DNA of 64,000 bases from Bog-159 sp963709155 (GTDB taxonomy: Bacteria; Acidobacteriota; Terriglobia; Bryobacterales; Bryobacteraceae), in NCBI GenBank assembly GCA_963709155.1, contig CAVPVD010000007.1:1054001-1118000 (forward strand), in the 5' to 3' direction. Below the pieces are notes generated by a model. That model was not told the origin of the DNA and made no database searches. It was given only the letters and a program-made list of their open reading frames with translations. The translations under genes were made by a program, and so were the position numbers. Numbering within the stretch: position 1 is the first letter of the stretch; each line of letters opens with the position of its first letter. This document shows, in pieces, positions 9,022 through 17,466 of the stretch.

Positions 9022-10509
9022 CTACCGGCCGGCTCCCCGGCAGCGCGCCACCGCATCCTTCCACCCGGCGAACAGCCGGTCGCGAGTACCCGCGTCCATG
9101 CCTGGTTCGAAGCGCCTCTCAGCCCGCCAGAAGCTTTCGACTTCGCCCACGCTCTTCCAGAAGCGCGTCGCCAGGCCCGCCAGATAGGCAGCGCCCAGGG
9201 CGGTGGTCTCGATGTCGGCCGGGCGCACGATCGGACAGCCCAGGATATCGGCCTGGAACTGCATCAGGAAGTTATTCGCCGCGGCTCCGCCATCCACACG
9301 CAGTTCCAGGATGCGCTCTCCGGAGTCCGCCTGCATGGCGTCGATCAGTTCGCGCGTCTGGTAGGCGATGCTCTCCAGCGTGGCGCGCACAATGTGGGCC
9401 CGATCGCTCGAGCGTGTCAGGCCGCAGATGACGCCGCGCGCGCCCGCGTCCCAATAGGGCGCCCCCAGGCCCACGAATGCGGGCACCAGGTAGACGCCGC
9501 CGGTATCCGGCACGGTCGCCGCTATGGCCTCGGATTCCGCTGCGGTCTGGATCAGCCCCAGTTTGTCGCGCAGCCACTGCACTGCGGCCCCGGCCACGAA
9601 CACGCTGCCTTCGATGGCGAATTGCGGCGCATCGCCGGTGGACGCGGCGCGCGTCCCCAGCAGGCGATTCCGCGACACCGGAAGATGTGCGCCCGTGTGC
9701 ATCAATGCGAAACATCCGGTGCCATAGGTGTTCTTGGAAAGCCCCGCCCGGAAACAGGCTTGTCCCGCCAGCGCCGCCTGCTGATCGCCCGCGATACCGG
9801 CGATCGGGATCTCCGCTCCGAAGTGCTCGGCATGTACGGACCCCACCACTGCGCTCGACGGCGCGATGCGCGGCAGCATAGCGCGGGGCACATCCAGGAT
9901 GCGTAGCAGTTCGTCGTCCCATTCACCCGTTTCGAGGTTCATCAGCATGGTGCGCGATGCGTTGGTGACGTCTGTCACATGCGCCGCGCCATTCGTCAGC
10001 TTCCAGATGAGCCAGGTGTCTACGTTGCCGAACAGCAGTTCGCCGTCGCGCGCTTTCTGCCTGGCGCCCGGCACGTTTTCGAGGATCCAGCGGATCTTGC
10101 TGCCGGAAAAATAAGCGTCGATCACCAGGCCGGTGCGCCGGGTGATATCGGCCGCGGCGGAGCTCTGCGCCAGCTCCGCGCAATAGGCCGCGGTGCGGCG
10201 GCACTGCCAGACGATGGCCGGCGCTACCGGACGGCCGCTGGCCCGCTCCCAAACCACGGTGGTCTCGCGCTGGTTGGTGATGCCCGCCGCCACAATCTGC
10301 GCGGCCGTGGCGCCTGCCCGATCCAGCAGCAGCCGCGCCGCATAAAGCTGAGCATTCCAGATCTCGTCGGCATCCTGTTCCACCCATCCCGGCTGCGGAT
10401 AGCGGCAGTTGACCGGCGCGGACTGCATCGCGATATTACGCCCGGTTTCGTCATAGAGCGCGGCGCGCGCGCTGGTGGTGCCCTCGTCCAGGGATAAGAC
10501 AAATGACAT
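9022..10509 (-). CDS. glpK: glycerol kinase
   Basis: ATP:glycerol 3-phosphotransferase of the FGGY family, 495 residues, the normal length. Phosphate-1 motif LSLDEGTTSARA is at the N-terminus; NQRETTVVWERASG, DTWLIWKLTNG and GIAGDQQAALAGQ are the glycerol- and ATP-site segments, followed by the C-terminal ATPase motif RVDGGAAANNFLMQFQADI. It converts imported glycerol to glycerol-3-phosphate in the cytoplasm. No glpF or glpD lies beside it. It diverges from the small Cys/His-rich protein gene at 10527, with only about 17 bases between the starts. Confidence 0.95.
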   Translation of the reverse strand: MSFVLSLDEGTTSARAALYDETGRNIAMQSAPVNCRYPQPGWVEQDADEIWNAQLYAARLLLDRAGATAAQIVAAGITNQRETTVVWERASGRPVAPAIVWQCRRTAAYCAELAQSSAAADITRRTGLVIDAYFSGSKIRWILENVPGARQKARDGELLFGNVDTWLIWKLTNGAAHVTDVTNASRTMLMNLETGEWDDELLRILDVPRAMLPRIAPSSAVVGSVHAEHFGAEIPIAGIAGDQQAALAGQACFRAGLSKNTYGTGCFALMHTGAHLPVSRNRLLGTRAASTGDAPQFAIEGSVFVAGAAVQWLRDKLGLIQTAAESEAIAATVPDTGGVYLVPAFVGLGAPYWDAGARGVICGLTRSSDRAHIVRATLESIAYQTRELIDAMQADSGERILELRVDGGAAANNFLMQFQADILGCPIVRPADIETTALGAAYLAGLATRFWKSVGEVESFWRAERRFEPGMDAGTRDRLFAGWKDAVARCRGAGR

Positions 10510-10526
10510 GCGGCGATTATAGTAGC

Positions 10527-10928
10527 ATGGTAAGGATGCGGCGCGTCCCGGCCATCCTGCTGCTGTTCTTGTTCAGCTTCTCGCTGTTCGGGCCCGCGCT
10601 GTTTGTGGACGGCGAATCGAACCTGCCCGCTTGCTGCCGCCGCGATGGCAAGCATCATTGCGGCATGATGTCGCCCGAAATGACCGGCATGGCTGACTCG
10701 CCATTGTCCGGTCCGGCGGTAGATGCCCCGCGTGCCCGGTGCCCTTTTTTCCCGAACGGCGGCGCACTGCTTCCACACTCAGAAGCTGCGTTGCCGGCAT
10801 CGTCTCAGGCGGCCGCCACAGCGACGGTCAGCCAGTTCGCCACAGCGGCGCAGGTTGAAGCAGGCTACCGCACTTCCGTCAGCCGCTCCCACCCCAAGCG
10901 CGGCCCCCCTCCTGCTATGTTTTCCTAA
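10527..10928 (+). CDS. small exported Cys/His/Met-rich protein, possible metal binder
   Basis: A protein of about 133 residues with a signal peptide (VPAILLLFLFSFSLFGPALF) and a cluster ACCRRDGKHHCGMMSPEM that offers Cys, His and Met side chains suited to Cu(I) or another soft metal. A further Cys lies in RCPFFP; the rest is low-complexity Ala/Ser/Pro. ATG 10527 or 10536 could be the start. It sits directly upstream of a TonB-dependent receptor with the same orientation, separated only by a palindromic repeat. This suggests a joint role in metal or metallophore handling, which is inference. Confidence 0.6.
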   Translation: MVRMRRVPAILLLFLFSFSLFGPALFVDGESNLPACCRRDGKHHCGMMSPEMTGMADSPLSGPAVDAPRARCPFFPNGGALLPHSEAALPASSQAAATATVSQFATAAQVEAGYRTSVSRSHPKRGPPPAMFS

Positions 10929-10972
10929 CGGGGCAGACCTCCGGGTCTGCGTGGGTCCGCCAGGGCCCGCTG
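10929..10972. repeat. bipartite palindromic repeat, family C
   Basis: GGGGCAGACCTCCGGGTCTGC followed by a degenerate GGTCCGCCAGGGCCCGC half. The two arms match the layout of the repeat at 36655, where a GCAGGCCTCCAGGCCTGC hairpin adjoins an AGCGGGTCTCCAGACCCGC hairpin. It begins immediately after the stop of the small protein gene and may form a transcription-attenuating hairpin before the TonB receptor. Confidence 0.55.
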
Positions 10973-11006
10973 CGTCTAAGAGTGTCTATGTACTCCAGGA
11001 GGGGAA

Positions 11007-13175
11007 TTGAAAAACTTTATATTGTTGTTCTTATTGTTATTACCCGCGTACGCCGCCACAAGCTCGTTACAAGGCATCGTGCACGATCCACAGCACCGTC
11101 CGATACCCAACGCACAAATATCCATCGGCGGCCAGACCGTAACATCCGACGCAAATGGCGAATTCCGGTTCGATAACCTGCCAAACGGAATCTATCAAGC
11201 AACCGTTTCAGCGCCGGGCTTTCAGACTTTGCAGCGAACGCTCACGGTAACCGCGGGCAAGTCGCCCGTCGTCCACTTACAAATGGAAATCGGGCAGGTT
11301 AGCGAAACCGTCGAGGTGTCCGGAGCCGCCAGCAAGCTTCAGACGCAAACCTCTACGGTGCAAACCATGGTTACGCCCGCCGAGATCGCCGAAACGCCCG
11401 GCGCCGATCAGACCAACAGCCTCGCCATGATTACGGATTTCACGCCCGGGGCTTACATGGTGCATGACATGCTCCACATGCGCGGCGGCCACCAGGTGAA
11501 TTGGTTCTTCGACGGTATTCCGGTAGTGAATACGAACATTGCGGCCAACGTCGCCCCGCTGATCAATCCCAAGAACGTAGAGGAGCTGGAAATCGAACGC
11601 GGCGGCTATTCGAGCGAGTATGGCGATCGCACTTATGGCTTCTTCAACGTGGTGACGCCTTCGGGATTCGAGCGCGACAAGGAAGCCGAGCTGATCCTAT
11701 CGGCCGGCAATTTCTATTCGACCGACGATCAGTTCAACATCGGCGGCCATACGCAGCGTTTCGCCTACTATGCCAGCATCGACGGAGACCGTTCCGAACT
11801 GGGTCTGGGCACTCCGGTATCGCAAGTCATTCACGACCAAAGCAGCGGTGTGGGCGGTTTCCTGTCGTTGTTATACAATCCCAGCTCGAAAGACCAGGTG
11901 CGCTGGATCGCCTCGCTGCGCGAGGATCGCTACCAGATCCCCAACTTTCAGGAACAGGAAGCTTCCGGCATCCGCGATCTGGATCTGGAACAGGACGAGT
12001 TAGCCGGCTTTCACTGGGCGCATAGTTTTTCCGATGGCGTGCTCTTCTCGCTGGCGCCTTACTTCCACTACAACGTGGCCCACTATCTCGGCGGGCCCAA
12101 CGATACTCCGTATGTCCTGGACGACAACGGCCGGTCGGCTTACTTGGGCGGCCGCGCGGTGTTGCAGGCGCAGAAGAAGCGGCACAATGCGCGCGTGGGT
12201 ATGGAAGTATGGGGCCAGCACGATAACACCTTCTTCGGTCTGACCGCGAATCCCGGCGGCATGGCGCTGAACCAGCAGGAAAATCACTGGGCCAATTCGG
12301 ACGCGGTATTTCTTGAAGACCAGTACAAAGCGGCCTCCTGGCTCACCCTAGACTTGGGCATTCGGCTGACGCACTACAACGGCCTGGTGAACGAGAACGC
12401 CGCCGATCCCCGCCTGGGCGCATCGTTACGCGTTCCCTGGCTGCATTGGACCCTGCACGGTTACTATGCGTATTACTACCAGCCGCCGCCCCTCGACAGC
12501 GTCGCCGGTCCGTTGTTGCAGTTCGCCATCGCGCAGGGCTATGGCTTCGTTCCGCTGCATGGCGAGCGCGATATCCAGAGCGATTTCGGAGTCAGTATCC
12601 CGCTCCGCGGATGGGCGCTCGACGTGGACCGCTTCCATACCAGCGCGGTCAACTTCCTGGACCACGATGTCATCGGTAACTCCGGTATTTTCATTCCGCT
12701 CACGGATCTGGCAGCCATCATCGGCGGTACCGAAGTGACCATCCGCTCACCGCGCCTCTTTCATGTCGCGCAACTGCGCGTAGCTTATTCGAATCAGATT
12801 GCGCAGGGCACCGGGCCCATTACTGGCGGCCTGCTGGAGTACGCGCCATCCGGCTTTTTCCTGCTCGATCACGATCAGCGAAACACCATTACGTCGGTCT
12901 TGTCGCTGACCCTTCCCTGGCATATGTGGGCCACACCGGCCTACCAGTTCGGCTCCGGCTTCGTGAACGGCGACGGTCCAGCCCACTTGCCGCCCCACAA
13001 CACGTTCGATCTCTCGATCGGCAAGCGCATCGGTGAAGCCTGGACGATTTCCGCAAACGCCGTGAACATCGCCAACACACGCTATCTATTGGACACCAGC
13101 AACACCTTCGGCGGGACGCATTATATCGATCCTCGCCAGATCTACGGCGAGCTTCGCTACCGTTTCCACTTCTGA
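11007..13175 (+). CDS. TonB-dependent outer-membrane receptor with carboxypeptidase-regulatory domain
   Basis: A 722-residue outer-membrane receptor. Signal peptide MKNFILLFLLLLPAYA, then a carboxypeptidase-regulatory-like beta-sandwich at about residues 20-100 (GIVHDPQHRPIPNAQISIGG, FRFDNLPNGIYQATVSAPGF), a plug domain (TPAEIAETPGADQTNSLAMI; FFDGIPVV; IERGGYSSEYGDRTYGFFNV), and a C-terminal barrel ending with an aromatic residue (GELRYRFHF). The TTG start follows AGGAGGGG. It is shorter than the 1000-plus-residue Oar-like receptors typical of this phylum. The upstream Cys/His-rich small protein hints at a metal-related ligand. Confidence 0.85.
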   Translation: MKNFILLFLLLLPAYAATSSLQGIVHDPQHRPIPNAQISIGGQTVTSDANGEFRFDNLPNGIYQATVSAPGFQTLQRTLTVTAGKSPVVHLQMEIGQVSETVEVSGAASKLQTQTSTVQTMVTPAEIAETPGADQTNSLAMITDFTPGAYMVHDMLHMRGGHQVNWFFDGIPVVNTNIAANVAPLINPKNVEELEIERGGYSSEYGDRTYGFFNVVTPSGFERDKEAELILSAGNFYSTDDQFNIGGHTQRFAYYASIDGDRSELGLGTPVSQVIHDQSSGVGGFLSLLYNPSSKDQVRWIASLREDRYQIPNFQEQEASGIRDLDLEQDELAGFHWAHSFSDGVLFSLAPYFHYNVAHYLGGPNDTPYVLDDNGRSAYLGGRAVLQAQKKRHNARVGMEVWGQHDNTFFGLTANPGGMALNQQENHWANSDAVFLEDQYKAASWLTLDLGIRLTHYNGLVNENAADPRLGASLRVPWLHWTLHGYYAYYYQPPPLDSVAGPLLQFAIAQGYGFVPLHGERDIQSDFGVSIPLRGWALDVDRFHTSAVNFLDHDVIGNSGIFIPLTDLAAIIGGTEVTIRSPRLFHVAQLRVAYSNQIAQGTGPITGGLLEYAPSGFFLLDHDQRNTITSVLSLTLPWHMWATPAYQFGSGFVNGDGPAHLPPHNTFDLSIGKRIGEAWTISANAVNIANTRYLLDTSNTFGGTHYIDPRQIYGELRYRFHF

Positions 13176-13210
13176 ACCCGTGGGGCCGGGGTCCTCGCTA
13201 TAATGTCGTT

Positions 13211-13645
13211 ATGTTCTTTCGCAGGCACCGCCCCACCGAACCGACATTCCAGGATCGGCTGGAAAACCTCAAACGTGCCGGATTCAGCGTCACGCCCCGG
13301 CCGGACGGCACGGTACTCGTCTCGAAGGGGGAATGCGCGGTCGCGTTGCGCGAAAAAGACGGCCAGGTCCAACGCGCCGAACTGGCAGGCATTCTGATGG
13401 GCGGCGAGATCGGCTCCCTGGTGGATGGCGGCTATCAGAAATTCTTCCGCACGCCTTCGGGAAAGACGAAGCCCGCGCTGGCTTCGGAGTTAAAGGCGAT
13501 CCACGATTTCGAGGAAGATCTTAAGCAGGCGCTGGGATTGGAAAGCCTCTACAACGAGTCGCTCGGCACCGTTTCGACTTACTACCTTTACGACCGGGTC
13601 AAGGACCGCGACCGCGGCGTACCCAAGCGAGTCTGGGAGCAATAG
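13211..13645 (+). CDS. hypothetical protein, 144 aa
   Basis: A soluble protein I do not recognise. It has no signal peptide and no membrane segment. The first 60 residues look like a small alpha/beta unit (FQDRLENLKRAGFSV, PDGTVLVSKGECAVALREKDG), and the rest is helical with HDFEEDLKQALGLESLYNESLG. Good GC3 bias and a plausible start (ATG 13211) support it as real. It may be a housekeeping-type conserved unknown; no neighbour indicates a role. Confidence 0.6.
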   Translation: MFFRRHRPTEPTFQDRLENLKRAGFSVTPRPDGTVLVSKGECAVALREKDGQVQRAELAGILMGGEIGSLVDGGYQKFFRTPSGKTKPALASELKAIHDFEEDLKQALGLESLYNESLGTVSTYYLYDRVKDRDRGVPKRVWEQ

Positions 13646-13655
13646 TCGCTTGTGC

Positions 13656-13701
13656 GCGGGACTCAAAAGTCCCGCCGGCACGCTGAAGCGTGCGCCACGG
13701 C
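13656..13701. repeat. bipartite palindromic repeat, family A (copy 1)
   Basis: GCGGGACTCAAAAGTCCCGC joined to GGCACGCTGAAGCGTGCGCCAC, two hairpins in tandem. It is the reverse orientation of the copies at 17252 and 50727 and lies 11 bases after a gene end, where it could act as a terminator hairpin. Confidence 0.7.
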
Positions 13702-13716
13702 CTGCTAAAAAACAAA

Positions 13717-14314
13717 TTGGTTCCAAGTGATCCGAAGCTCAGCCTGAACCCGACGCCGGCATGCACGGCTCAGAGCTTTGCAGCCGGATTACCGGCGATC
13801 ACTCCTCGGCTCCCCACCGCCCCTTTTGAGAGCGGCGGATTAACGCCTTGAAGGTCGCCCGCGTTCACTCCGGCTGGAACCCGCATCTCGCAACGGCCTT
13901 TCGCTCCCCCGCCACGACTGCCCGTTTCCAGACCGCCGTTCCGGGATCGAAGTTCCTGGCCTGCCACTTCGATGCCTTGCCGAACCTTCGCCAAGCCCGT
14001 TCGGCTTACGGCTCCTTCGCTCTCCCCGGTTAGCCCCGGCTCGGGCGGTATCGACACCGCAAACCCGTTTCTCGGCTACAGTCCCGCAATCTCAATCAGC
14101 TCCCGAATCCCGACTCCCCTTCAGGGCTTTTGTGCCCTTCCGGATCGACATCGTACCCGGCCGCTGATCGAGAGGCTCACCTCCCGGATACGTCCGATAA
14201 CCCTTCGCTCCCCGCCGCCTCTTCTATTGGAATAGTCTTGGCTGCGGATCAACGTTCCAGGCTCGCTTCGCTTCCGTTCGGCTCGCTGTTCCTCGAACCT
14301 CTTGGAACCAAGTG
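13717..14314 (-). ncRNA. candidate structured non-coding RNA / ORF-less mobile element
   Basis: A gene-free block of about 600 bases bounded by near-identical 13-mers TTGGTTCCAAGTG (13717-13729) and TTGGAACCAAGTG (14302-14314). It is dense in short perfect hairpins, for example GCCGG-ATTA-CCGGC (13783-13796), CCGCC...GGCGG (13817-13838) and GCGGT...ACCGC (14045-14060). On the minus strand it has many GNRA-like purine loops (GCGAAAGG, GAGCGAAGG). Open frames exist on both strands but none looks coding. It resembles the large structured RNAs that travel with IS200/IS605-type nucleases (HEARO/omega-RNA), here without any nuclease gene. That identity, and the minus-strand choice, are low-confidence guesses. 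Confidence 0.35.
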
Positions 14315-14524
14315 CCATGTTCGCTCCAAACACCGTTACAGTCAAATGAATTTCGCGCCCGCGCGCCAGTTTTCCTCAAGATTGTCAATACGTATTTTGT
14401 TACAGTTGCAAGACACATGCCGTGAATTGTTTGTGGATAAAACAGCCGCCTCATGCTTTGTTGTAGCGCTGGCGGCGTCGTCGCCAGCCACTATAATGGT
14501 GGGTTCGAAGGAGACCATCGTTAA

Positions 14525-15937
14525 ATGCCAAAGCACGATCCGGCGCACATAGGACGCCGCGGGCTTCTGAAAGCATCGGCCACCCTGCTCGGCGGCGCGA
14601 TCCTCGGCACCCGCGCGAAAGCCGCTCCGGAGCCGCCCTTCCAGAACGTCAACACCAACTCCAGCCCGTCCACGCTGAAGATCACCGACCTGCGCATAGC
14701 CACGGTGCGCAAGCCCGGCCCCAGTCCCTGCACGATTATCCGGCTCGACACCAACCAGGGCGTCTATGGACTCGGCGAAGTCCGCGACGGCGCCAGCGCC
14801 ACCTACGCGCTCTTCCTGAAGAGCCGCGTTGCCGGCGAGAATCCGCTGCGCATCACCTATATCTTCGAGAAGATCAAACAGTTCGGCGGCCACGCGCGGC
14901 AGGCCGGCGGAGTGGTGGCCATCGAAGAGGCCCTCTGGGATATCGCCGGAAAGGTCTACGGCGTACCCATTTACCAGATGCTGGGCGGCAAGTTCCGCGA
15001 CAAGGTTCGTATCTATGCCGATACCGAAGAGTCCGACGATGTGATGGAGTACGCCAGGCGCCTGAAGATTCGCAAGGAAGAAATGGGCCTCACGTGGCTC
15101 AAAATGGACCTGGGCATCAACATGGTCGCGAAGATCCCCGGAACGGTGACCATGCCCTCCGGCGAGACCCCTTGGGAGCGCAACCAGTTACCGCATTTCT
15201 TCACCGCGGCCGAGGTTACCGAAAAGGGCATCGAGAAGCTTTGCGAATACGTGGCGGCGGCGCGCGAAGCCGTCGGCATGGAGATTCCGCTCTCCATGGA
15301 TCACCTCGGCCACATCGGCGTGAACTCCATCATCCGGCTGGGCAAGGCTTACGAGAAGTACAACCTGTCCTGGATGGAGGATGTGATCCCCTGGCAATAT
15401 ACCGATCTCCTGCAGCACATCACCATGGAGAGCCCCACGCCCATCCTCACGGGAGAAGACATCTATCTGAAGGAGCCTTTCCTCAACCTGTGCGAGAAGC
15501 ACGCGGTGAGCAAGATTCATCCGGACATCTCCACCTCGGGCGGCATCCTCGAGACGCATAAAATCGGCGACCTCGCCATGGAATACGGCGTGCCGATGGC
15601 CATGCACTACGCCGGACTGCCGATCGGTGCGCTGGCCAGCGTGCACTGCGCCGCGGCCACCGAAAATTTCCTGGCATGCGAGAATCATTCGCTGGACGTC
15701 CCCTGGTGGCAGGACCTTGTCGAAGGCATCGAGAAGCCCATCATCAACAAGGGCTTCATCACCGTGCCTGACAAACCCGGCCTCGGCATCACCCTGAACG
15801 AGGATGTCGTGCGCCGGCACCTGGCTCCGGATTCGGGCTATTTCGAGCCCACGCCCCAGTGGGACAAGGAGCACTCGTGGGACCGGCTATGGAGCATGGC
15901 GCCGAAGCGGGAGAAGCAGGTGATGGGTTGTGGGTGA
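14525..15937 (+). CDS. Tat-exported mandelate racemase/muconate lactonizing enzyme-family protein
   Basis: Enolase-superfamily enzyme of 470 residues with a twin-arginine signal (IGRRGLLKASATLLGGAIL). The N-terminal capping domain (RIATVRKPGPSPCTIIRLDT) is followed by the barrel: LKMDLGI, SMDHLGHIG, WMEDVIPW, LTGEDIY, KIHPDISTSGG and MAMHYAGLP, supplying acidic metal ligands and a late His as in acid-sugar dehydratases. Likely abstracts a proton alpha to a carboxylate in the periplasm; substrate unknown. The last residues (KREKQVMGCG) are encoded by the G-T-G-A-T-G-G-G repeat block, which also supplies the stop. Confidence 0.8.
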   Translation: MPKHDPAHIGRRGLLKASATLLGGAILGTRAKAAPEPPFQNVNTNSSPSTLKITDLRIATVRKPGPSPCTIIRLDTNQGVYGLGEVRDGASATYALFLKSRVAGENPLRITYIFEKIKQFGGHARQAGGVVAIEEALWDIAGKVYGVPIYQMLGGKFRDKVRIYADTEESDDVMEYARRLKIRKEEMGLTWLKMDLGINMVAKIPGTVTMPSGETPWERNQLPHFFTAAEVTEKGIEKLCEYVAAAREAVGMEIPLSMDHLGHIGVNSIIRLGKAYEKYNLSWMEDVIPWQYTDLLQHITMESPTPILTGEDIYLKEPFLNLCEKHAVSKIHPDISTSGGILETHKIGDLAMEYGVPMAMHYAGLPIGALASVHCAAATENFLACENHSLDVPWWQDLVEGIEKPIINKGFITVPDKPGLGITLNEDVVRRHLAPDSGYFEPTPQWDKEHSWDRLWSMAPKREKQVMGCG

Positions 15938-16032
15938 TGGGTCGGAACAGGTGGTGGGTGATGGGTTGTGGGTGATGGCAAGCACCCGGCACGCGTTTCA
16001 CCCGTCACCCATCACCCGCCACCTATCACCCG
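15918..16032. repeat. inverted GGTGATGGG-type repeat block, family D (copy 1)
   Basis: Several direct units of GGTGATGGGTTGTG on the left arm and of CACCCATCACCCGCC on the right arm, able to fold into a long imperfect hairpin. It covers the stop codon of the enolase-superfamily gene and the start region of the TPR gene. A related block with GGTTATGGG / CCCATAACC arms lies at 56031-56110. Confidence 0.75.
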
Positions 16033-17186
16033 TTCTCCCCGTATATTTCGCACTGTATCTATCGCTTGTCCCGCTTTACTCCCGGCCGCAGGACACCCGC
16101 CAGGTCTTTGAGAGCGGCCAGCACGCCTTGGATTCCGGCGACCTGGCGGCCGCCGAGAAGGACTTCCGCGCGGTCCTGGCGGCCGAACCGGATAACGTGG
16201 GCGCGCACGGCAATCTGGCCGTCGTGCATATGCGCCGCAAGGAGTGGGGCGCGGCCCTGGCGGAGTTGCGCTCAGCCGAACGCCTGGCTCCCAAAATGCC
16301 GGGGATTCGGCTGAATATCGGGCTCGTCTATTACCGGCAGGGCGACTATGGGCGCGCCATTCAGCCTTTCGAATCGGTGGTCCGCGATCAGCCCGAATCC
16401 ACGCAGGCGCGCTATCTTCTGGGCCTCTGTTATTTCTTCAAGGAGCGCTACGCCGACACGGCTCATACACTGGAACCGCTGTGGCCGCGCGAATCCGCGA
16501 ATCTGAATTATTTATACGTGGTATCCATCGCCGCCAACAAGGCGGGGCTCGCCGATCTCGACCAGCGCGCCACCGCGCGGCTGATCGAAGTGGGACACGA
16601 CTCCGCGGAGTTTCACTTGATCGTCGGTAAAGCGCACGTGGGCGCCGGCCTCTACGCGCAGGCCATGGATGAGTTTCAGCAGGCCGTGCGTATCGATCCG
16701 AAGCTGCCTCTCGCGCATTACTTCCTGGGGACCGAATACCGCCGCCAGAACGATTTCGAACGAGCCCGGCAGGAATTCCTGAAAGATGTCGCCATCGCGC
16801 CGGACGTGGCCTACGACTACGACGAGCTCGGCGCGGTCTGTTACGCGCTGAACCAGATTCCGGAAGCCGAGCGTTACTTCAAAGAGGCCTTGCGCCTCGA
16901 CCCAACCATGGCCACCTCCGATTACGGGCTGGCGAAGGTCTACAAGCAGCAAGGCAAATTCGCGCAGGCGCTCGATGCTTTGCATGCCGCGGGCGCGATC
17001 GATTCGCGCAGCGCCAGCGTCTACTATCTGCGCGGCCAGATTCTATTCGCCATGGGCCGTCGCCGCGAGGCCAAATCCCAATTCGACGAAGCCGCCCGCT
17101 TGAAACAGGCGACCCGCGACGAAATGGAGCGCAAGATAAGCGGCCAGCATCCGGCGGACCCGCAACTGGCGCGCGAGGATCAGTAG
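15930..17186 (+). CDS. exported TPR-repeat protein
   Basis: A protein of up to 418 residues with about ten tetratricopeptide repeats (for example AEKDFRAVLAAEPDNVGAHG, AMDEFQQAVRIDPKLPLAHY, AERYFKEALRLDPTMATSDY). A hydrophobic segment (PVYFALYLSLVPLYS) before the repeats suggests export or anchoring. The start is uncertain: the first 16 codons lie inside the palindromic block, so ATG 15975 is the better candidate. It probably mediates protein-protein contacts in the envelope. It follows the exported enolase-superfamily enzyme, but a functional link is not evident. Confidence 0.75.
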   Translation: MGDGSEQVVGDGLWVMASTRHAFHPSPITRHLSPVLPVYFALYLSLVPLYSRPQDTRQVFESGQHALDSGDLAAAEKDFRAVLAAEPDNVGAHGNLAVVHMRRKEWGAALAELRSAERLAPKMPGIRLNIGLVYYRQGDYGRAIQPFESVVRDQPESTQARYLLGLCYFFKERYADTAHTLEPLWPRESANLNYLYVVSIAANKAGLADLDQRATARLIEVGHDSAEFHLIVGKAHVGAGLYAQAMDEFQQAVRIDPKLPLAHYFLGTEYRRQNDFERARQEFLKDVAIAPDVAYDYDELGAVCYALNQIPEAERYFKEALRLDPTMATSDYGLAKVYKQQGKFAQALDALHAAGAIDSRSASVYYLRGQILFAMGRRREAKSQFDEAARLKQATRDEMERKISGQHPADPQLAREDQ

Positions 17187-17251
17187 GGAGGGTTCTCGAG
17201 ATTTGGCTCCAACTACAACCGCATCTATGACCTGTACCACTGGCCGCAGCC

Positions 17252-17299
17252 CGTGGCGCACGCTTCAGCGTGCTGCGGCGGGCCTCGTAGGCCCGCCGC
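17252..17299. repeat. bipartite palindromic repeat, family A (copy 2)
   Basis: GTGGCGCACGCTTCAGCGTGC hairpin followed by GGCGGGCCTCGTAGGCCCGCC. A 26-base stretch at its left side (17241-17266 region) is identical to the start of the degenerate copy at 18295, which points to recent or conserved mobility. Confidence 0.7.
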
Positions 17300-17466
17300 T
17301 AGCCGCATTGTCCTCCGAAAAGCAGAGGCTAACCTATCGGTCACATATCCGGCCCAACAAATTTTCTCCCTCTTTTCAACCATTTGCGAGAATCGTATCC
17401 CTTTATCCTAAATACTCCCAGCTACCCTGAAGTCGAAAGGTAGGGCGCACCCGCGCCCCAAAATCA

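Noticed and set aside
13770..14552. Open frames on both strands in the 13.7-14.5 kb block that could be called small hypothetical proteins
   Set aside because: The frames overlap on both strands, lack ribosome sites and normal codon bias, and coincide with dense hairpins. A structured non-coding element explains them better.
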